Assembly (NCBI GenBank): GCA_947258625.1
Contig: CAMYJN010000023.1
Location: 1-11,007, forward strand
From: an uncultured Polyangiaceae bacterium
GTDB lineage: Bacteria > Myxococcota_A > Polyangia > Polyangiales > Houyiibacteriaceae
Length of the DNA: 11,007 nt
Direction of reading: 5' to 3'
Part shown: piece by piece, positions 7,016 through 11,007 of the stretch
Layout of the letters: each line of letters starts with the position of its first letter
How positions within the stretch are numbered: the first letter of the stretch is position 1
Notes under the pieces: model-generated
Databases searched by the model: none
Told to the model about the DNA's origin: nothing
Seen by the model: only the letters and a program-made list of their open reading frames with translations
Position numbers and translations under genes: made by a program

Positions 7016-7457
7016 GCGGCGCGATTTCGACTACCGTGATCACCGAGTTGGCAATGAAGCAGTGCTTGTGGGCTTTCGCGTGAAGCGCGTCGAGCTGCTC
7101 CTGGTTGGGCGGCTCGCTTCCCCAGGAGATGTTTGGACGGAGGACGACGCGGGTGATCGCGATTCGGCTTTCTCCGTTTCGCTCCATGATGCCGACCGCT
7201 TCGGCCACATACTCATCAACGATGAAGCCATCGCGCGCGGCGACCGCTAGAAATGTCAGCATATGGCAACTCGATAGGGCCGCGACGAACGCTCGCTCCG
7301 GGTCAACGTGCTCCTCGTTTCCGAAATACTGAGGGGCCGCCGAGGCCTTGACCTCATTCCCCTTTTCGAACTTCCAGAGGTGGTCACGGGTGTATTCTTT
7401 GTGGGTGAACTCAGTCCCTTGCCGGTGCCAATGAACGGTTGCTCTGTGCTCTGACAT
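7008..7457 (-). CDS. OsmC/Ohr-family peroxiredoxin-like protein
   Basis: OsmC/Ohr proteins are small cytoplasmic thiol peroxidases that reduce organic hydroperoxides. From the Met at 7457 the product has 149 residues, the usual family size. Both family cysteines are present: C64 in ALSSCHMLTFLA and C133 in HKHCFIANSV. The N terminus MSEHRATVHWHRQG matches the family's first strand. The frame stays open to an ATG at 7523, but the extra 22 residues are mostly encoded by one arm of a palindromic repeat (7471-7633) and do not look like OsmC. A GTG at 7478, inside the repeat with AGGGG a few bases upstream, is another possible start. The start at 7457 has no clear ribosome site, so the start is uncertain. 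The gene follows dus on the same strand and may depend on read-through across the palindrome. The specific subfamily is not assigned. Confidence 0.85.
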   Translation of the reverse strand: MSEHRATVHWHRQGTEFTHKEYTRDHLWKFEKGNEVKASAAPQYFGNEEHVDPERAFVAALSSCHMLTFLAVAARDGFIVDEYVAEAVGIMERNGESRIAITRVVLRPNISWGSEPPNQEQLDALHAKAHKHCFIANSVITVVEIAPPA

Positions 7458-7470
7458 AAGCGCAAGCGTA

Positions 7471-7633
7471 GGGGACACTCTCCACCCCTTCAACCCATCG
7501 GAATCACTTCGCTTCTCAGCCAAAGATCGCAGCGTGGGTCGTTCCTGGCCAAATGGCTGGAGGAAGTGGTGTTGCGATCTTTGAGCCAGAAACTTCGTAG
7601 TTTCATGACGTTAGGAGGGTGGAGAGTGTCCCC
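7471..7633. repeat. 163-bp imperfect palindrome with 17-bp perfect terminal inverted repeats (MITE or REP/BIME-like)
   Basis: The ends are exact inverted copies: GGGGACACTCTCCACCC (7471-7487) and GGGTGGAGAGTGTCCCC (7617-7633). Internal arms also pair: CAAAGATCGCA (7521-7531) and TGCGATCTTTG (7573-7583), centred at 7552 like the outer arms. A small hairpin, GCC-AAAT-GGC (7548-7557), sits at the middle. The segment between outer and inner arms is also loosely complementary. The whole spacer between dus and osmC is therefore one long stem. No transposase lies in the window and no target duplication is evident. The GTCCCC-ended arms resemble, from memory, palindromes spread by REP-associated (Y1) transposases, but this needs a genome search. 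It begins 13 bp upstream of the osmC ATG and ends 2 bp from the dus stop, where it may also act as a terminator or mRNA-stabilising structure. Confidence 0.8.
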
Positions 7634-7635
7634 GT

Positions 7636-8814
7636 TTAGCCACCGCTGCCGGGGTCGACGTAGACGGGGGATGTGTCGTCGATGAGACGGTTTTGCAGGA
7701 AGCCTTCGGGGAGGGAGACTTTCTGCCTGCCGGCTGTCTTGCCGCGGGGGACCCTCATCGCGTCCGGAGGGAAGGGTTCCGCTTGGTCGCCTGCCCGGAG
7801 GACCTCTTCGAGCTCAGTCAGGGTCGTGACGCGCATCAAGCGCGCCCGGAGCTTGGCGCTGCCGCGGAACCCCTTCGTGTACCAGCTGCTATGCCGCCGA
7901 AACATGCGCATCGCCGGCGCTTCCCCCGCCCATTCACTCAAAAGCGTAGCGTGTTCGATCGCTATCTCGACGACTTCGCCAAAGGTGGGCGGATTCTGCG
8001 GTTCGCGCCCTTCAAAGACGTCCGCCAGGTCCCGGAACAGCCAGGGCCGACCGAGACATCCTCGGCCGATCACCACGCCGTCGCAGCCGGTGCTGCGCAT
8101 CATGCGGAGGGCGTCATGGGCTTCCCAGATGTCCCCGTTGCCAAGCACCGGGATCGTGCGTACGTGATGCTTCAATCGGGCGATCGCATCCCATTGTGCC
8201 TCGCCGTCGTAGAGCTGGGCGGCGGTGCGTGCGTGCAGCGCGACCGCGGCGCAACCTTCTTGTTCCGCGATGCGGCCTGCGTCCTCATACGTGGGCAGGG
8301 TCTCGTCGATGCCCATGCGAAACTTGATCGTGATGGGTATTGCGCCGGCGTTCTGCACCGCCGCTCGGACGATCTTGGCTAACAATCGGGGCTTCGCAGG
8401 AATCGCGGAGCCACCTCCCTTTCGGGTGACCTTGGGGACGGGGCAACCGAAGTTCATGTCGATGTGGTCTACCTGCCCTTCACCCACGAGCCATTTGACC
8501 GCTTCACCGACGTAGTGCGAGTCGACTCCGTAGAGCTGAAGGCTTCTCGGGGATTCATCCTCACCGAATTCGGCGAGCATCAGCGTCTTGGCTCGGCCCT
8601 CCACCAAAGGGCGGGCGGTCACCATCTCGCTGACGTACAAACCCGCACCAAACCGCCGGCAGATCATGCGAAAAGGCCAGTTCGTGACACCCGCCATCGG
8701 CGCCAGCACGACTGGTGGCCACACCGACAGGGGACCGATGTCGATGGCGGCGAACTCGTCGGGACGCCCCAAAGGCACATCGCGATTCAGCTCGCTCTTG
8801 TACACATGCTCCAT
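7636..8814 (-). CDS. dus: tRNA-dihydrouridine synthase, DusB-like
   Basis: Dus enzymes are FMN-dependent and reduce specific uridines in tRNA to dihydrouridine. This 392-residue protein shows the TIM-barrel signature: APMAGVTNWPFR (39-50), the catalytic Cys124 in NFGCPVPKVTRKGGGSA, HARTAAQLYDGEAQWD (194-209), GNGDI (225-229, phosphate binding) and GRGCLGRPWLF (250-260). A helical tRNA-binding domain follows (RMFRRHSSWYTKGF). The order and spacing fit DusB best. About 55 extra residues at the C terminus (PFPPDAMRVPRGKTAGRQKVSLPEG...) exceed the Escherichia coli length; similar PRG...LPEG tails are recalled from actinobacterial Dus. The start at 8814 has GAAGGA about 11 nt upstream, a rather long spacing. 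The gene lies 44 bp after the amidotransferase stop on the same strand, so co-transcription is likely. Its stop is 2 bp from the palindromic repeat. Confidence 0.93.
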   Translation of the reverse strand: MEHVYKSELNRDVPLGRPDEFAAIDIGPLSVWPPVVLAPMAGVTNWPFRMICRRFGAGLYVSEMVTARPLVEGRAKTLMLAEFGEDESPRSLQLYGVDSHYVGEAVKWLVGEGQVDHIDMNFGCPVPKVTRKGGGSAIPAKPRLLAKIVRAAVQNAGAIPITIKFRMGIDETLPTYEDAGRIAEQEGCAAVALHARTAAQLYDGEAQWDAIARLKHHVRTIPVLGNGDIWEAHDALRMMRSTGCDGVVIGRGCLGRPWLFRDLADVFEGREPQNPPTFGEVVEIAIEHATLLSEWAGEAPAMRMFRRHSSWYTKGFRGSAKLRARLMRVTTLTELEEVLRAGDQAEPFPPDAMRVPRGKTAGRQKVSLPEGFLQNRLIDDTSPVYVDPGSGG

Positions 8815-8858
8815 CGCGGCATCGGTCCTTCGGAGGGGGGACGGTCTCCGTTCTGCTG

Positions 8859-9710
8859 TCAGTTCACTACCGCAAGACGACGCTGCCCGTTGGTTCGGAG
8901 CAGCTTCATGCGCCAGTCGACGCCAATGAGCTCACCGGGCTCCAATGGCAGCCAGATGTTTTCACCCATGATCGTTTCGCTCGAAAAGATGAGGTGGTTG
9001 ACGTAGCCGCTCTCGGAAGGCGCTTCGCACTCCGTCGAAAGGCTGGGGCACGTCTCGCGATCCGCGCAGCGCGTTTTATAGGTCGACCAATACAGCTCTT
9101 TGCCACCTTCCGCCGCGACCATGGTCGTTCCGTCCGTCACGATCACGGTGAGTAGCGACGGCTCCTTTTTGGGATCGACGTCGCAAATCGACCGCACGTG
9201 CTCGAGCGTCGATTGAAGCGCCATCGAAGTCTCTTCGACGCCAATGCGACCTTGCAGCGGACCATGCTGCGACAGATGGGTCAAGAACAAGAAGAACAAG
9301 ATCTCGCTGTCGGTATCGCCGAGGATGTATCGCCGGAGCCTGGGCGCGACGCGCTCGAGGAGCTCCGCGCGGTGCTTGGCAAAATCTTGAATGTCACCGT
9401 TGTGCGCGAGGATCCACTTGCCGTATTGGAATGGATGGCAGTTCAGCACGGAGAGCTCGCCAGTGGTGGCGCGCCGCACGTGCGCGAGCACGGTTTCGGA
9501 GGCGACGATGCCGCTAACGCGATGAAACAGGGTGTCATCGAGAGCCGTTGCCGGGCTCCGGGTGATGTGAGGGGAGCCGTCGACGTAAAATGCCACGCCC
9601 CAACCGTCGCGGTGGTCGTTGCTCTGAGCGCCGAGCGCATTGTCGGCGTCCATCAAGGAACGATGCACCTGGCTCTGAATCACGCTGCGAAACCCGAATA
9701 AACGACACAT
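8859..9710 (-). CDS. Class II glutamine amidotransferase (GATase_4; YafJ/EgtC-like)
   Basis: A stand-alone class II (Ntn-type) glutamine amidotransferase domain of 283 residues. The N-terminal nucleophile is Cys2 (MCRLFGF), exposed after Met removal, which fixes the start at 9710. Other family marks are DGWGVAFY (35-42), VRRATTG (78-84), NCHPF (90-94), AHNGDI (102-107) and GDTDSE (131-136). These fit glutamine binding and hydrolysis, which releases ammonia. No acceptor-substrate domain is present, so the amidated product is unknown. Related stand-alone proteins include YafJ and EgtC (ergothioneine pathway), but no other ergothioneine gene is nearby, so EgtC is not claimed. Residues 215-228 hold three cysteines spaced C-X5-C-X6-C in a probable surface insertion. 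No good ribosome binding site precedes the start. It lies upstream of dus, 44 bp apart on the same strand, and is divergent from the biotin carboxylase gene. Confidence 0.88.
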   Translation of the reverse strand: MCRLFGFRSVIQSQVHRSLMDADNALGAQSNDHRDGWGVAFYVDGSPHITRSPATALDDTLFHRVSGIVASETVLAHVRRATTGELSVLNCHPFQYGKWILAHNGDIQDFAKHRAELLERVAPRLRRYILGDTDSEILFFLFLTHLSQHGPLQGRIGVEETSMALQSTLEHVRSICDVDPKKEPSLLTVIVTDGTTMVAAEGGKELYWSTYKTRCADRETCPSLSTECEAPSESGYVNHLIFSSETIMGENIWLPLEPGELIGVDWRMKLLRTNGQRRLAVVN

Positions 9711-9792
9711 GGCTCCATCATTTTGACACGAACGGTGCCGCGATGCCCCCTCCGCTGTTCAGAACGAAGGCCTGGTGTTAAGGTGCGCGCCC
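9711..9792. other. Short divergent intergenic region
   Basis: These 82 bp separate the amidotransferase start (- strand) from the biotin carboxylase start (+ strand) and must hold or overlap both promoters. TTGACA occurs at 9723-9728 on the + strand, but no acceptable -10 lies 16-18 bp downstream. An AAGG at 9780-9783 lies 9 nt before the GTG at 9793 and is a usable ribosome site. Confidence 0.45.
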
Positions 9793-11007
9793 GTGAAGCG
9801 ATTTAGGCGTCTTTTCATCGCGAACCGAGGCGAGGTTGCCACTCGCATTGCAAGGACGTGCGACCGGCTCGGCATCACATCGGTCTTTGGCGTCTCCGAG
9901 GCCGACCGCGACGCACCGTACCTGCGCGGCCGCGAGTCGGTCCTGCTCGGACCGGCGAGGTCGAGCGAGAGCTACCTCGCGAGGGAGCGCATCGTCCAAG
10001 CTGCGGTTCAAACCCGGTGCAGCGCACTTCACCCGGGCTGGGGATTTCTCGCCGAGGACCCGCTGTTCGCGTCCCTGTGCGAAGCGCACGGCGTGACCTT
10101 CATCGGCCCGCCGGCCTCGGTGATGCAAAAGCTCGGTCGCAAGACACCCGCGAAGGTCTCGATGGCGTCCGCCGGGTTGAAGTTGATTCCTGGAAGCGAC
10201 GGCGTGTTGCACGGCGCCGAGCAGGCTCGCGAGGTTGCGACTGCAATCGGGTTTCCCGTCTTGCTGAAGGCCGAGAGCGGCGGCGGTGGTCGAGGCATGC
10301 GCATCGTCCGCAAAGCGAGTGAAATGAAAGCCGCCTATGAATCGGCGCAGTCCGAGTCGCTTGCTTGTTTCGCCGATGGCCGACTCTATCTCGAGAAGCT
10401 GATCGAAGGTGGGCGCCACATCGAGATCCAACTTCTTGCAGACAAGTACGGAAAGGTCGTGCACCTTGGGGAGCGGGACTGCTCCGTGCAGCGCAAGCAC
10501 CAAAAGCTCATCGAGGAGTCGCCAGCCACGGTCTTGAGCGACACCGAACGGGAACAGACGCTTGCAGCCGCCGTTCGCGCGACCTCTGCGATTGGATACG
10601 TCGGCGCAGGCACGATGGAGTTTCTTCTCGACGAGGGGGGTGAGCTTCGGTTCATGGAAATGAATGCGCGCCTACAGGTCGAGCATCCGGTCTCGGAGAT
10701 GCGAACGGGCATCGATCTCGTCGAAGGGCAGATTCGGATCGCCGGCGGCGAGCCGCTCTGGTTCTCCCAGAAAGACGTCCGCCCCCGCGGTCATGCCATC
10801 GAGTGCCGAATCAACGCGGAGGATCCGGCGAACGGATTTGCTCCGAGCCCGGGCGTGATCGACCGATGGGAGGTCGCGCTCTCCGAGGATGAGCACGTGC
10901 GAGTCGATACCCATGTCGAGTCCGGCTACGAGGTTCCACCCCACTACGATAGTTTGATTTGCAAGGTGATCGCATGGGGTCAAGACCGCGATGCGGCTTG
11001 CGATCGT
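9793..11007 (+). CDS. accC: Biotin carboxylase (AccC-like or alpha subunit of an acyl-CoA carboxylase), 3'-truncated by window edge
   Basis: Biotin carboxylase uses ATP and bicarbonate to carboxylate biotin on its carrier protein, feeding acyl-CoA carboxylases. The frame opens at GTG 9793 and runs 405 codons to the window edge without a stop. The N terminus KRFRRLFIANRGEVATRIAR is the family's opening strand. Further marks: ALHPGWGFLAEDPLFA (canonical HPGYGF), the ATP-grasp loop KAESGGGGRGMR, GGRHIEIQLLAD, GERDCSVQRKHQKLIEE, FMEMNARLQVEHPVSEM with the metal/biotin-site residues, and HAIECRINAEDP. AccC is about 450 residues, so about 45 are missing if it is AccC. If it is a methylcrotonyl-, propionyl- or geranyl-CoA carboxylase alpha subunit, a biotin carrier domain would follow. 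The window cannot decide, so the symbol is provisional. The start has AAGG 9 nt upstream; another in-frame GTG lies at 9775. It is divergent from the amidotransferase gene. Confidence 0.9.
   Translation, partial: MKRFRRLFIANRGEVATRIARTCDRLGITSVFGVSEADRDAPYLRGRESVLLGPARSSESYLARERIVQAAVQTRCSALHPGWGFLAEDPLFASLCEAHGVTFIGPPASVMQKLGRKTPAKVSMASAGLKLIPGSDGVLHGAEQAREVATAIGFPVLLKAESGGGGRGMRIVRKASEMKAAYESAQSESLACFADGRLYLEKLIEGGRHIEIQLLADKYGKVVHLGERDCSVQRKHQKLIEESPATVLSDTEREQTLAAAVRATSAIGYVGAGTMEFLLDEGGELRFMEMNARLQVEHPVSEMRTGIDLVEGQIRIAGGEPLWFSQKDVRPRGHAIECRINAEDPANGFAPSPGVIDRWEVALSEDEHVRVDTHVESGYEVPPHYDSLICKVIAWGQDRDAACDR

Noticed and set aside
8859..9710. Assigning the amidotransferase as EgtC of ergothioneine synthesis
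   Set aside because: The domain is shared by several stand-alone families and no EgtB, EgtD or EgtE gene is visible nearby.
9723..9751. TTGACA as a -35 box for the biotin carboxylase gene
   Set aside because: The region 16-18 bp downstream is GC-rich with no -10-like hexamer.
9778..10503. A 241-residue - strand frame opposite the biotin carboxylase gene
   Set aside because: The + strand encodes unmistakable ATP-grasp carboxylase motifs over the same bases.
1..11007. Defence island, prophage or CRISPR content
   Set aside because: No phage genes, recombinase, regularly spaced repeats or typical defence genes are visible. The helicase-nuclease pair fits MrfAB repair better than a defence system.

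Overview
The window is GC-rich, densely coded chromosomal DNA. Eight protein genes are visible, two of them cut by the window edges. High GC, a Cys-rich Kazal-domain lipoprotein, an Ala/Lys/Glu-rich exported coiled-coil protein and a CXXXY-type CcmE together suggest a myxobacterium-like bacterium (Myxococcota, formerly Deltaproteobacteria). This is inferred from gene style, not from a marker gene. I saw no rRNA, tRNA, CRISPR array, phage gene or transposase gene.

Left part (1-1270): the 3' end of a + strand cytochrome c maturation gene (ccmE, heme chaperone) converges on a - strand gene for an exported, highly charged helical protein. A hairpin at 479-513 sits between the two stops. Centre-left (1280-4885): a two-gene + strand operon encodes an MrfA/YprA-type DExH helicase with a C-terminal four-Cys zinc motif, then an MrfB/YprB-type DEDDh nuclease 6 bp downstream. 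In Bacillus subtilis this pair forms a UvrABC-independent excision repair pathway for mitomycin C lesions, so this looks like a complete MrfAB repair cassette.

Centre (5038-6954): a + strand gene encodes a 638-residue lipoprotein with about 74 cysteines. It is a mosaic of Kazal-type inhibitor domains, two eight-cysteine modules and two six-cysteine modules, probably displayed outside the cytoplasm.

Right part (7008-9710, all - strand): a class II glutamine amidotransferase, a tRNA-dihydrouridine synthase and an OsmC-family peroxiredoxin follow one another in transcription order. The dus-osmC gap is almost entirely filled by a 163-bp imperfect palindrome with perfect 17-bp ends (7471-7633). 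This looks like a non-autonomous mobile repeat (MITE or REP/BIME-like). It also creates an artificial N-terminal extension of the OsmC reading frame.

Right edge (9793-11007): a divergent + strand gene encodes 405 residues of a biotin carboxylase that runs off the window. Most of the window is ordinary core or near-core genome. The points most worth a second look are the palindrome, the modular Cys-rich lipoprotein and the MrfAB pair.
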